Shown piece after piece: positions 25,520 through 46,200 of a stretch of 64,000 nucleotides of DNA; position 1 is the first letter of the stretch; each line of letters begins with the position of its first letter. Source of the DNA: Hirudo medicinalis. Lineage: Eukaryota; Annelida; Clitellata; Hirudinida; Hirudinidae. Both the position numbers and the translations under genes were made by a program. Below the pieces are notes generated by a model. It searched no databases, had not been told where the DNA came from, and saw only the letters and a program-made list of their open reading frames with translations. The stretch covers positions 24,305 through 88,304 of the forward strand of contig MPNW01000231.1 of assembly GCA_011800805.1 (NCBI GenBank), in the 5' to 3' direction.

Positions 25520-26229
25520 TGCGCCCAATGAAAGTATGATCGATGACGAATTGCAGATATTCGTCGTCTTCAACAACATGAACAATAACAAGAAGAAGTT
25601 AAACAGACTCATACCTATGTCAAGCTGTACCCTGTCCAAACTTCAGAAGCACTCGAAACCATTCAAGCATGAAACAAGCGGATGATTTTATAGACGTCAC
25701 CATCATCATCATTAATTCCTCCGGTTCCATCCTGCTATTGAGATCCAGTTTAGCACCGGATAACCGGACAAGGCAGGGAGTCTCACGGCTCTTGTTCTCT
25801 CAAAAGCAATGCGCCTTTTGTCGGATTCAGTAATGTGTTGAAATGTTGACTTTGTATTATTTAAATGCGGCTTATTTCGCATTTAAGGCAATTGGAATCT
25901 ATTTTTACTTTATTTTTAGAAATAGGCAAAACATCAGAATCCATAAAATTATTTCAATGGAACCACTCAAATTTTATGCCTAGAGACAGTTGTGCTGTTC
26001 TTAATCCTACGAAAGAACTCGAAAGTTTAATACACATTAATATTTATTAACCAACATTTATTATTACAAAACATTTCTTACATTAATGCATAAAATGCTC
26101 TCATAATAAAGGTGCGCACAGTACAACAAACAAGTTATTTACGATACATGGATACATTAGGACGCAATTCATAGATGTCGTTCTTAACTTATTCTGAAAC
26201 TGCCTCTTTAATGATTACGTAATGATGTC

Positions 26230-26420
26230 GGCCATCAAAAGAATGACTGACGGTGTAGAATCTTTTGCCAGCATTTTGTCAGCCATAAAAGTTCTACAAC
26301 ATTTCTATTCCTGGGATGCTCCCGCACGGTCTGATGGCTAAGACTTCCATCTCTCAAGATGGCGGCACGGATTCCCTGTTGTGGGAGCATCGTCCTAATC
26401 GTCTACTTATGTAACAGACT
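26230..26420. other. GC-richer island with nested inverted repeats, function unknown
   Basis: GATGCTCCCGCAC (about 26315-26327) can pair with GTGGGAGCATC (26391-26401), with a one-base bulge. Inside the loop CCATCTCTCAAGATGG forms a perfect 6-bp stem with a 4-base loop. A minus-strand frame of about 52 codons (from about 26394 down to 26239) and a plus-strand frame starting at the ATG near 26225 are both open. It could be a structured RNA, a decayed mobile element or a small coding exon. I cannot decide. Confidence 0.3.
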
Positions 26421-29118
26421 TTAATAAACAACAGCAACATATATTGCTATCAATCTTTTATGCTTTCCGTTTGCCTCGGAGTCCAGAGGTAAAGAAGTTC
26501 CAGATTCCAACAAAAAGTTTTGCTCGCTTGTTTTTGTTTTTAACATTTCTTGGAAATTAAATAATTTAAATAAACCTTAAGAAATTAAATTTCAGTGCGG
26601 TTGTCGCGCATCGTTGACCACCAGGCTTTTTATGAAGTGGATAATAATGGAAAGGATGAACAGTAAACTGGAAGAACCAAATTCGAAAATGGTACTTACT
26701 AAACCTCATTCTGATTTTTGTTTAGAAAAATATTTTTACGAATTACGATAAAAGTAATAACAATATTAGTTTGAATTATATTGCATTCTAAATTAAAAAC
26801 TAATTAAAAACTCATAAGAAGCATAATTACTTCTGCTTCATGAATTTTATACGGCGATGTAATAATTAACATTGATATTGATAATAATTAATTAATATTA
26901 ATAATAATTAATTAATAATAATTAATTAATATTAATAATCACCTGTGACGAGTTCGATTGGGTATCGTAAAGCTTAGGCATTTTGTCTTCTTGATGTCTT
27001 CTGTTGTTGGTTGCTGTTTTCGGCAAGAATATGTTGTTGTTGTCGGAAAGCAATGGCCTTTCTTGGAAGTTCATGAAAAAGATTCTGAAACGTGATGCAT
27101 TCCTTGTTTGGTGAAGTGTTTGAAAACTAGTTTAATTTGATTTGCATCGCCATATTTCTAGGACCTGCTCTGGTTGATGATGCTAGTCTAAAATAAGTGT
27201 TTCCATTAGATTAAGTAGTCATCTCGATTGGCAATTACGTTATGATTTCAGCAACACTTATCAATGGATCTTGAAGAGACCATGCACTAATCTTGTTTTA
27301 CTCTTAATGACTAAAATCACAATCTGTCATTTTAATTGATGGGACTAAATTGATGACGACTATGATGTTGGAAAAACTCACGTATCAATCCAGGTATAAG
27401 TTCTTCCACTTAAGAAAAACTAGTTTGACAATCTTCAAATAACTTAATAGTAATTATTTTGATAATCTGTAACTTACACAGCAACATGTTCTGTCCTTTA
27501 TTAGCTCGACGAGACAACCCTTCCTTCCTTGACTCAATATCTCACTGTGATCGAAATGTCAACTTTATTCTGTTTTCTGATTTTATTTCTGTTTTTTTTT
27601 TTTTTGAGATTTCACAATAATTTCATGTTAATTAGCAAATTACTCATCCTCAATGTGAATGGTTATGTATCCAATGTGACCAAGATCATGGTTCTGAAAA
27701 TGTTGGTGACGGAGACAGTTATAAAATTAGTTGCAGTTGTAATAGGTGCAAGCAAGTGTTTTGGAGGCTCGTGCTAAAATACCGAATGCAATTACAAAAA
27801 GTTTACTTGTAATAAAATATTTTAATGTAATCAATTATAAAATTAATGTTTGTGGCAATATCAATGTAAACCAAAAAAGGCGCACACGGAGGTATGTGAT
27901 TGTTCTTAGGTAAATATTTTTATAAACTTATTTACAAATCATAAAAATTCGTCCAGAGGCAGCCTCACGCCAAGTAAGGCAGAAGTAAAATCTAATCGAC
28001 AGAAATTAAAACAGCACGAAACGTATTTTCAAAACAGCAGGCCATTTTTGCTTTTAAAAAATCAATTTCAAATTGCTTTAATAATAATAACACTTTTATG
28101 GTGTCATTAATGCTTGTAAAATAGCAATGATGACGATTGTGACAACAACTTGATAATCAAGTAGTTAAAACTATCGATTACTTCCAATTACCAGGTGTTA
28201 TTGTTAACTTGTGTGTGCGTCACAGAGCACTCCGTGGGAGCCTGTTTGTAGTGCTTTAACAGCACGCCACCTAATGGACTATGATTGAGAAACCCCACTG
28301 ATTACGCAGTCGATATGTGAGGACGCTTACCAAGTCAGGAACAAACTGTCAATAATGATACTGACATGACAATTTGTGCAAATAATATTCATCGCTTTTG
28401 TTTATTCCTATAGTGGCGTTGTAATTCTCTCGTCTGAGCGTCTGTAATGAGCGTGGATTAGGTAGCAATTATAGGGTCAGTGCTCAAGATATCAGAGGAA
28501 TGGTAGGCTTATATGCAAAGGATTTGCTTATGAAATGAATAAAGATGAGAAAACGTATTGAAAAACAATGGGATTTTTAGCGGAATTAAAAATGTCGCAG
28601 GTTCACGCGTGTGATTGTCGCACGTCTGCTACTGATGTGATCAGAGGTATTAATTTTTTTTGACACCTCGTTCACAACATTCCATGAATTTCACTATACC
28701 TTCTATATATCCACATATATCATTTACTATTATATTATTCTTTCATCATTCTCACACCTATTTGGACCACAAATGTCAAAGTTCACGTGCGCATTTATGC
28801 TGGAACAACCCTTAGCCACTCTTTGCTCTTCGGTGCTCCAGGTGCTCACTGCCAATAGCCGTAATGGTTTACAATGATGTATTGTAATATATGCCCCCCT
28901 CCCATTCTAAGAAAAATTACTAATATTGTTATAGATTTTTTTTGGTACACTTTTATCTTCATGGCGACAATTCTTAATAAAAAAATCTGTCATTGTTGAT
29001 TGATTAACTTTTTGAGACATCAAAATAGTTATATTCATTCAATTACGAATAAAAACATCTGAAGATCGGTTTGCATTCGATGTTCACTTATTTATGTTTT
29101 TTTTCTTCAATCAATATA

Positions 29119-31188
29119 TCAATGTCTTCGTCCCTTTTTGGTAAACGGAGTCACAATTTCCTTGCCCAATAAATTTTCGAGGTCCTTAGCAAGCTCCAGA
29201 AGTTTGGCATCTTTGACGTTGGACGGATGGAAATGGAAATCGTCAAATCCAAGCGAAAGTGTGTCCCCCACGTCCTCATTGACCGTCACAGTGGTGCTGA
29301 ATTTGTCAAAGTCATCAGAAGATCTGAACATGTTTTCCTTGTGAATGTCTTGGAAGTTGTTTGAATGCATGGACTCATCGAACAAATCCGAGGATTCGGG
29401 ATGGATGGCTGTGAATCCCTGACTTCCTGTTGGACCTTGAGATTCATTTCGTCTAACTTTGTCTTTAACGTCATTACAACTAGGATGGTGGTGCTGTTTA
29501 CTTTTAAAATGTCCTGTTGAACTTTCTCTACCTGAATGCGGTGTCTTCGTGAGATTATTGCAAGAAAAAGGTTGGAAACATTCTGTCGAAGGAAACTCTT
29601 TGCTAAAACGAATGGAGGTCGTCCGCGGCTCCTTTTCTTCTAACCAGTTGCTGGGATATTCGATTTCATGAAAAAAATTGAGGGTTTTGAAATTTTGTGA
29701 CAAGGATTCTTCTCCGAGTCCTGATCTGATTTCGGTTTCTCTGGATCTTCTTTGACGACTGGTTTCATCTGACCAGGCGTGTCCAGAGACTGGGACTTTT
29801 CCGTCTATATTGTGGAGACTTTGTGAACGTTTCACGATTGCTTTTGGACTCGAAGGAAGCCCTGAAAAGTAAAAATACTGGTCTTGATTTTTCGGTTTAA
29901 AGTTTAAAGTCTGAGTACTTCTCTTTTGTTTCTTTCTGAAATATTCAGCGTCTTTAGAGCGAGGGAATAACTTGGAAATGCCAAAATGCTTATCAATTTT
30001 GATTTTGAATTTGCTTGAACTATTCGTTGCTGGTTCCATGATATAAGCAGCAACTTTTTTATTCTGATGACGTTCACTTTTAATTTTTTTAAAATCTCCC
30101 GTTAGATTAACGTCCTCTAAGCTGGCCATCTCGTACAGAGCTTTTGGCACGAGCTTCACTTTATTTCCAGATATGTCAAGCTTCTTCAGTTTGTTCATAA
30201 GAATTATATCTTGGGGCAAATGTTTTATTTGATTTCCACTTAAGTGGAGTTCCTCCATCTCATGTAAATGGAAGACCCCTGATGGCAGAGAGTTGAGTTG
30301 GTTCTTAGAAGCGATCAGCACCCGAAGAGATTTCATGTTGGTCACAGAAAGTTGTCTGAGAATGTTGCCTGAAACATCCAAAGTCTCAACTGATGGCAGG
30401 TTGTCGAGTAGATCTTTCAGATAATTGTTAGAAATTAGAAGAACTTTGAGATGAGGCAGTTTGGAAACCCTCGAACTGACTGAAGTTAAGTGATTGTTGG
30501 AAAGGTCGAGATATTCAAGGCTTTTCAAATCGCAGAGAGACGCAGGAAAATTTGAGAATTGGTTGAACGCCATGTTGACTATTCTGAGATTTTTCATTGA
30601 ATTCAAGTCAGGAGGTAAAGTGTTAATCTTATTGTAAGAAATGTCGAGGAATTCCAATTTTTTAAGTGATATCAATTGCATCGGAAATTCAATAAAAGCG
30701 TTTTCTCGTAGATTTAAATTTATCAGCTCAGCCAAGTTTTGGAACATCTTCGGCAGCAGCCACAGACTGTTCATGGATATGTCCAACCATTTTAGCGACG
30801 CAATTCGATCAATATTTGGAGGTAAATGTTCGAGAAGATTATTGGAAAGTTGCAAATATTTTAGGTTATTTAAAGAACACAGTTGGTGGGGTAGCTTGAA
30901 AATGCGGTTGTTCTGGAGGTATAATTCATTGAGATTGGTACACCCAGATAAAGATTCAGGTAGATATCTAATTTTATTATGACTAAAATCGACTACTTTT
31001 AGCTTTCGGAGTTTTCCGATTTGCGATGGCACGGATACAATCAGGTTGTGAGAAGCGAGCAAAACTTCGAGCTTATGAAACAGAAACAAATTTTCAGGAA
31101 AGTCAATCAAATTTTTCCTGCGTAAATCTAACTGCGTTAGTCCGAATTTGTTCACTGTCAATTTACAATCTAAGTCTTTGAAATCCAT
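29119..31188 (-). CDS. Leucine-rich repeat protein (SHOC2/LRRIQ4-like), intronless
   Basis: A single uninterrupted frame of 689 residues. Residues about 15-365 hold 15-16 leucine-rich repeats of 20-23 residues with the LxxLxLxxNxLxxLP pattern, for example LKYLQLSNNLLEHLPPNI. There is no signal peptide, membrane segment, kinase, PDZ or IQ motif, so it should be an intracellular scaffold of the SHOC2/LRRIQ4/LRRD1 style. The remaining C-terminal half is basic, Ser/His-rich and probably disordered, ending in a short helix LLELAKDLENLLGKEI. It is the only uninterrupted long gene in a window where other genes average one intron per 100-250 coding bases. It starts about 890 bp from the divergent SLK-like gene. 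The partner proteins are unknown. Confidence 0.85.
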   Translation of the reverse strand: MDFKDLDCKLTVNKFGLTQLDLRRKNLIDFPENLFLFHKLEVLLASHNLIVSVPSQIGKLRKLKVVDFSHNKIRYLPESLSGCTNLNELYLQNNRIFKLPHQLCSLNNLKYLQLSNNLLEHLPPNIDRIASLKWLDISMNSLWLLPKMFQNLAELINLNLRENAFIEFPMQLISLKKLEFLDISYNKINTLPPDLNSMKNLRIVNMAFNQFSNFPASLCDLKSLEYLDLSNNHLTSVSSRVSKLPHLKVLLISNNYLKDLLDNLPSVETLDVSGNILRQLSVTNMKSLRVLIASKNQLNSLPSGVFHLHEMEELHLSGNQIKHLPQDIILMNKLKKLDISGNKVKLVPKALYEMASLEDVNLTGDFKKIKSERHQNKKVAAYIMEPATNSSSKFKIKIDKHFGISKLFPRSKDAEYFRKKQKRSTQTLNFKPKNQDQYFYFSGLPSSPKAIVKRSQSLHNIDGKVPVSGHAWSDETSRQRRSRETEIRSGLGEESLSQNFKTLNFFHEIEYPSNWLEEKEPRTTSIRFSKEFPSTECFQPFSCNNLTKTPHSGRESSTGHFKSKQHHHPSCNDVKDKVRRNESQGPTGSQGFTAIHPESSDLFDESMHSNNFQDIHKENMFRSSDDFDKFSTTVTVNEDVGDTLSLGFDDFHFHPSNVKDAKLLELAKDLENLLGKEIVTPFTKKGRRH

Positions 31189-40286
<9,098 letters not shown>

Positions 40287-40487
40287 TGTCCAGGATTAGA
40301 GTCATTGGAATTTGATGTGAATAGCTTGAATTTTTTAAATTCCTAAATTTTAAATGACTCAATTTTTTTTTAAATTTCCTCAGAGTCTACAAAATATATT
40401 GACATTTGGCGTTACCAACGGATTACTTTTTGTATTGCCTATAAAGCATATTTTTCTAGGTCTACTTTTCTAAATAATTTATTTTTT

Positions 40488-40493
40488 AATAAA
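40488..40493 (+). terminator. Poly(A) signal AATAAA of the SLK-like gene
   Basis: AATAAA about 200 bases after the stop codon at 40284-40286, in a T-rich 3' flank. Confidence 0.5.
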
Positions 40494-40984
40494 TACTCTA
40501 TTATTTTGTTTACTTTTTGTCGAAATGATGCCTTCTTAGGTGAAGGGTTATCAATAAGAATGTTGATAAGCAAGCTAGTTAGGTGTTAATCACGATCACG
40601 ATGCGTTGTGCGATGCCGGAAATGAGAAATTCCGTGCGTTAAACGTTCCGCGCGTTTATTGGATTGTAACTCCATGTATCTGCACATTTACGTCTGCTTT
40701 ATTACTGATCACAAAATTACTGTTACATGATTACAAGTAGCACAAGGTTTTGAAACATGTCTTCGGCCAAACTCGGTATTAGCACTGATCGCCTTCTGCA
40801 CGTGGGCCTTATGTTTTACGGTAGTGGGAGAGCCTTAGAAAAATTTTGATTGCTTGCCTCTCAGCACATTGATAATTTTGTCAATCAATATATTTTCCGA
40901 TCGTCGATTTGAAAAGATCTTTTAAAACCCGCACGTCTTGTGGTGTCTTCACAAATAAGAGCTTGAGACAAATTTCATTCGAGT

Positions 40985-41250
40985 TGCCGTGGTAACTATG
41001 GGCGGTTGAACACGCGTTACGGTTCCCAAGGTAGTTATTCAAAAGATCGAAGCAACAAAAAGTATAATGAAGAAAGCTTGCCAGGTTATCGATTCCGGGT
41101 GAGGTTATGGTTAGTCGAGTCTTCCTTTTCAAGAATTGTTGTTCTTGAGTATGTGATGCCAAAGGTTTCAGTTGACAATAAACGAAAGGATTTCGTCGAT
41201 TTGTTTTTCTTCGCTTTGGAATTGTTCTGCTTCCAACCCATAAAATAATG
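40985..41250 (+). repeat. Dispersed element, copy 1
   Basis: Shares blocks in order with 61505-61790: GCGTT followed by a TTCC-CAAG block, GAAGCA(A/C)CAA with a following TAAT-AGAAAG, and AAAGTTTC(A/G)GT-like DNA followed by GATAAAC(G/A)AAAGGA-like sequence. Both copies encode a K-V-S-V-x-(x)-K-x-K-D-F-x-x-L stretch in one frame. The full length and origin are unknown. Confidence 0.4.
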
Positions 41251-41967
41251 AAGCGGTGAATCACTTATTTGTTAACAGTTAATAAAGTGTCTTGGGAAAG
41301 GTTTGGGGTTTGGCGACTGCTGGGATATAGAGAATTTTTTTCGTTGGGTTTTAACCAAGAACCGGGAGTGCATGTCCCCACTGGCCACAAGATTTCTTAG
41401 AACAGTCTTAGTGAGATGACATTCATGTATCAGATAGAGAGGAGAAGGATGATGATGACGACGATATGATAATGGATGGTTTGAGATGATGACGTTGATG
41501 GTGTTGGCGGTGATGACTGTTACTGTTTTTTGCTAATTCTAGGCCAAATGGGTTGACAACTTCAACATGCACATTAAAAAAAGTTAGGGGTGCAAACAGC
41601 AAATCAAGGACCGAAATAGGCCACTAATCAATGCGCCGATGTCGTGACACTCGTATTTAAGTTTTCTTGTTAATTTGAAGTGCACAACCCCCAAAAGCAG
41701 TGCAGCCGGAAGGAGGGAGGTGAACACTTAAATCCCTATTGGCGATAAGCATCCTAAGCAACCTAAAGGTGCGGTTTTGTTTTGGAATGGAAAGCTAGAT
41801 ATCTTATGCAGGGAGTAAATTCTACTCATTAAAAGAGATTAGTAAACTTTTGCCCATATTTCACAAAATTCATGCGAAAGGAAGTCTATTTTGGATATTT
41901 GGCTTTGTTCAATGTCCGAAGTGAATAAAAGGCTGCACTAATTTTTAGAAAGCCCTTAATGGGTAAC

Positions 41968-42160
41968 CAGGGTTGCCGAGAGTGGGGCGATAGGGGGGCA
42001 AGTGCTCAGGGGCGCGGCAATTTTTTGTGATCCCCCGGTTTTTAAAATATTAAAATATGACAATCATGACCTGTTTATACTTTTCCATTGCCATATTGAC
42101 ATAACATAGGACATAACAACTGCTGCGTCTAGGGGTCCGAAATTTCTGTCGGCGGCCCTG
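41968..42160. mobile_element. hAT-like MITE with perfect 8-bp target duplication
   Basis: A 193-bp element. The left end is CAGGGTTGCCGAGAG and the right end, inverted, is CAGGGCCGCCGACAG (12 of 15 identical). TGGGTAAC occurs immediately on both sides (41960-41967 and 42161-42168), a perfect 8-bp duplication. Internal G-runs mirror each other near the ends. There is no coding capacity. Length, termini and duplication size fit a non-autonomous hAT element. Confidence 0.85.
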
Positions 42161-43040
42161 TGGGTAACACTCTGAAAACATTATAACTCTAACGATAAAT
42201 GAGGCTCGATGTTCTAGAAACTCCGTTTGTTACAATTTATAACAGCTTAAACATCATCCACAGGACTCTTGTGATTTCGACGGGCAATGACCTGTTTGAT
42301 CACAGAAGATTCGGGTCGAAGATTTCTGATCACAGAATGAGAACTAAATGTTGTTTACGAGAAAAATTCTGATCTGTACAAATTCTTACAGGGCGAAAGT
42401 TCTTGATGTTGCTCATCTCTCAAGAATAAAGAAGCAGTCGACATCATCATTATTAGTCTCTTCATTATTCAGCTTAAGTTCACCGCAGACTAGGCGACTA
42501 AGGCACCTCTTTAAATACTAATGTTGAGTTATACAATTCTATTATTTTTGTTGTTAATCTAGCTGAAAATTTTATAGCCCGCTACCAGTCTATTTACCAG
42601 TCTATTAAATGGCTGCAACACATTTTTGATATAAATCCACGGCTTAAAAAAAGGCAAATCACGGAACAAAAATATAATATTAGGAGAATGGAAACGCTAT
42701 TCCGCTAGACGTCTAGACAAATACTATTTATATGAGTTATATAATTTCACCGTATTGCGATCTAGAACTATTTCATATTTAAAAAAAATAGGGTTAATCT
42801 CTAAATCATTTAAATTTTTTTATTTTCAAAAAATCACCAATAGATGTTAAGATTTATGAATAAGGTGTTTCCATTTTGACAATTTTGATCAAATGTTTAT
42901 AGTTAAAAAAATAGATTACATAGCAAATTAGCTTATATTTTTAAAATACAAATACAAGATATTCGGTAATTTAATTTGGATATAAGCTTTATTTTTAATT
43001 TCATTTAAATCTAAGTTGTCTTTTACTCGGTGCTGGACGA

Positions 43041-43048
43041 TATAAATA
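43041..43048 (+). promoter_or_regulatory. Candidate TATA box of the SLC10 gene
   Basis: TATAAATA followed by GC-containing DNA, about 165 bases before the SLC10 start codon. A start site about 30 bases downstream would leave a 5' UTR of roughly 135 bases. Confidence 0.4.
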
Positions 43049-43207
43049 ACTCGGGAGCGTTTAAGAGTTTTGTTTGAGGTCGTTTGATAAGTCTTGATCA
43101 CTTTTTTGTTTGCTGGGTTTTAAGCCGATGACTGACTGATAAACATACTCCGCTTGAGTCGAAAATAGTTAATTTGAGTTAAATCCCACCAGGTGTAGGA
43201 CGTTGCC

Positions 43208-46200
43208 ATGTGGTTCTCATTGCTGTCTGTGTTTACCTTGTTTTCGATCTGTCAAATTAAATCTCAGGATCTTTTCGCAGTGACAGACGTCTTAGGAAAT
43301 GATACAAATTGCATTATCAGGTCAATTCAATTATATGAAGAAGAAAGTTCGCCCATTGAGGCCAATTGTTCTTGGCTCAATAATACTCATGTGTCGCGCG
43401 ATGCTTTTGACGTCTTGATAAAAGACTTAAAAGTTGCCACTTTGGTGAATATAACTGATAGGACAAATTCATCCAGTACAGGAGATCGCATCATTATCAA
43501 GGGCGTTTTTTTAGGAAGGACAGAAGCCATATTACACTATAAAGGTTATCAGCTAGTTCAAACAACTTACAAAGATGTGGAGGTACAGATTTCAGTGATC
43601 AGGAAAGAAAGAATAGTTGATCACCTGTTTGTGGCTGTTGTTACATTGCTCATGATGTTGGCATACGTTGGCATGGGTTGTGCGGTGGATCTGGGGACAG
43701 TGAAGGAAGTGCTGAAAAAACCTGTGGCTCCAATCATAGGGTTTATGAGTCAGTATGTCATTATGCCACTGGTGAGTGGATCTCCTGTTCTTGTTTGCTT
43801 GCTTTAATTAGATTGATTTAATTAAGGGTTTGAAATGGTTATATATTGGTAATTTATCTCAACGATTCTTTTACTATGAAAGGTTGATTCAAGTTTTCTT
43901 GTGGTGAAATATGCAATCTAAACATGTCCATCACTATTTAATGTATGGTGTTTTGTGTTCTATGTAATATTTGTTGAATAGATTTAATAAATCTGAATAA
44001 TGAATTTAATATCAATCAATTTATAGCATCAGCAAAATGGATAAGTTACAAATAAATTAAGAGGTCAGAGCAGCTGGTTAAATGAAATAAAGATATGCTT
44101 AATATGTTAAGCAAGTGGCCTGTTGATTGAAAAGCATGTTAAGATGGCATTCAATTTTGTAACAAGAAGTCTTTAATAACTCAGGGTATGTCTATTTTGG
44201 CCAAAGAAATATTATCTCGAGATGATAATAAATGAATAAACGTTTTTTTACTTATTTAAAATAAATTATTTTATAATTGTTTAAATGTTATAACTCTAAC
44301 AGAAACAGTTAGTTTACATTAAATTTCAACTTGGTAAATATTACAATGTTTATCTGTTATAATTATTAATATGAAAACTCAAATTTGACTAAATAATTCA
44401 ACTTAATGCATTGCATAATTATTTGACAATGATAATAGTGGTTGTAAAACTGATTTGATTGGCTAGTTTTGAGAATTGTCTCATCATTTATAAAGTTTAA
44501 TTAGCTCAAAAAGGTACCTCGAAAATGGATTTTTTATTTTATACAAGCGTTTAAAAAAAATTGAAAAACATCCAATTACTTGTGAATCAATATTATTAGA
44601 ATTTTGATTTTATTGTAATGGCCTTTAAATGCCAAGGTTTATGAAGATTTTATGGACTGTTGGACTTCATGACTGTCATGTTCATATCTGTCTTGATGGC
44701 ATATCTCTTACTAGCACTAAACTCTCAAATTCTGCCTTTCTAGGAGACCTACTAATTATTCCTAAATGTTTATATACTTATTTTTCTAAAATTATTTATT
44801 TACTTATTCTAATATATTACTTATTCTTATTATTTGAAAACCCTAACCTCGTAATGCTACTGCGAATCTACTATAAACTCACCTGTTCAAATTACAAGCA
44901 TTAATTTTAACAAAAGTGCTTGTTATTTTAATGCAAACAATTTTACATCCTATTATTTACTGATTCGATACTGACTTAAACTTTTTAGCTATTTGAATTA
45001 AACAATATCATGGCACGACTTAGAAACAAGAACTCCATAAAAAGGTGAACTTAAGAGGCACCAAGTCATGCATTATGCCATTCAGCCTAAATACTGGGTG
45101 TATAAACCATTCACAAAACAGAAGCAGTTGAATGAATTTGCTTGTTGTATGATTAATATTCTGCTATTTAATTGTTATTTTATATAATTTTCATTATTTA
45201 TGAAATAAATAATATAATTATTAATATTAATTAGTTATTAATAAATAATTATGAAATAATTTTTATATATTCTTGTAATAAATTATTTAATAATAAGTAA
45301 TTGTATATTTATTTAAAAAATGAGAAATCAGCCAGAATCCTCAAACAATAGATGATGATTGCAATTGTTGTCCTAAGTTTTGCAAAAGTTCCAAAGGTTA
45401 TCAGAAGCATTGTGTTGTGGTCCAAAATCTTGTTCTGCATCGTATCACCATTCATTGTAAATTTCTGTTTTTGTTTTCACATTGCATTTATTTCTCACTA
45501 TTCTCTGAGCATGATGTCTGGAAAAATCTAACTGAATAAATAGTTAATTTTAATAATTAAATTAATTGATAATCTCTCAGATTTCTTAGAACTATGAATT
45601 ATACCAAATCATTAATAAGAAAGCATTGTTTATGAAAGCATCTAAAGTTTAGTATATTTTTATCAGAGATATTCCATAAATATTCCCTTGTTGCTAAGTT
45701 TTACTTTACTGGATACTAAATCAAAGTTTCCTTTTGCAATTACATTAAATTTTAATTAGTTTAGTTTAAAATTGTGTATTTCAATACTTTAACATAGTAA
45801 TGCCCCATGTCCTTATTTTGTAATCTGTTCTCAGAACCTCCCAGTTGTGATGATGATGGTGAAAGTATGAATGTTAATGCAAAGGTGTTGGTTGGAATTG
45901 AAGGACATAAATTATGATTTTAATTTTAATTTTAAAAATTTTACTCTGTCAAAATAATTCAAATTAATCCAAATAATTAATAAAAATAATTTAAATTAAT
46001 CCAGGCAGCATTTGCGGTCGTCAAAGCTTTAGGTCTCACGGGAGGCATAGCTTTAGGGTTCTTTGCTTCGGGCTGTGCACCGGGGGGCGGTGCCAGCAAC
46101 ATGTACACTTATCTCCTCGGCGGGGACTCGTCTCTCAGCGTCACCATGACCCTCATCAGCACCATCGCCTCTCTCGGTGAGCGGGTCGCACGGTCGAAAA

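Larger units (their letters stand above)
40494..43040. other. Intergenic DNA with a dispersed element and a MITE
   Basis: No supported gene. It holds a roughly 300-bp element (about 40985-41250) that is similar to 61505-61790, and a hAT-like MITE at 41968-42160. The 127-residue frame on the minus strand at 40881-41264 lies on the dispersed element and is not convincing as a gene. Confidence 0.6.
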
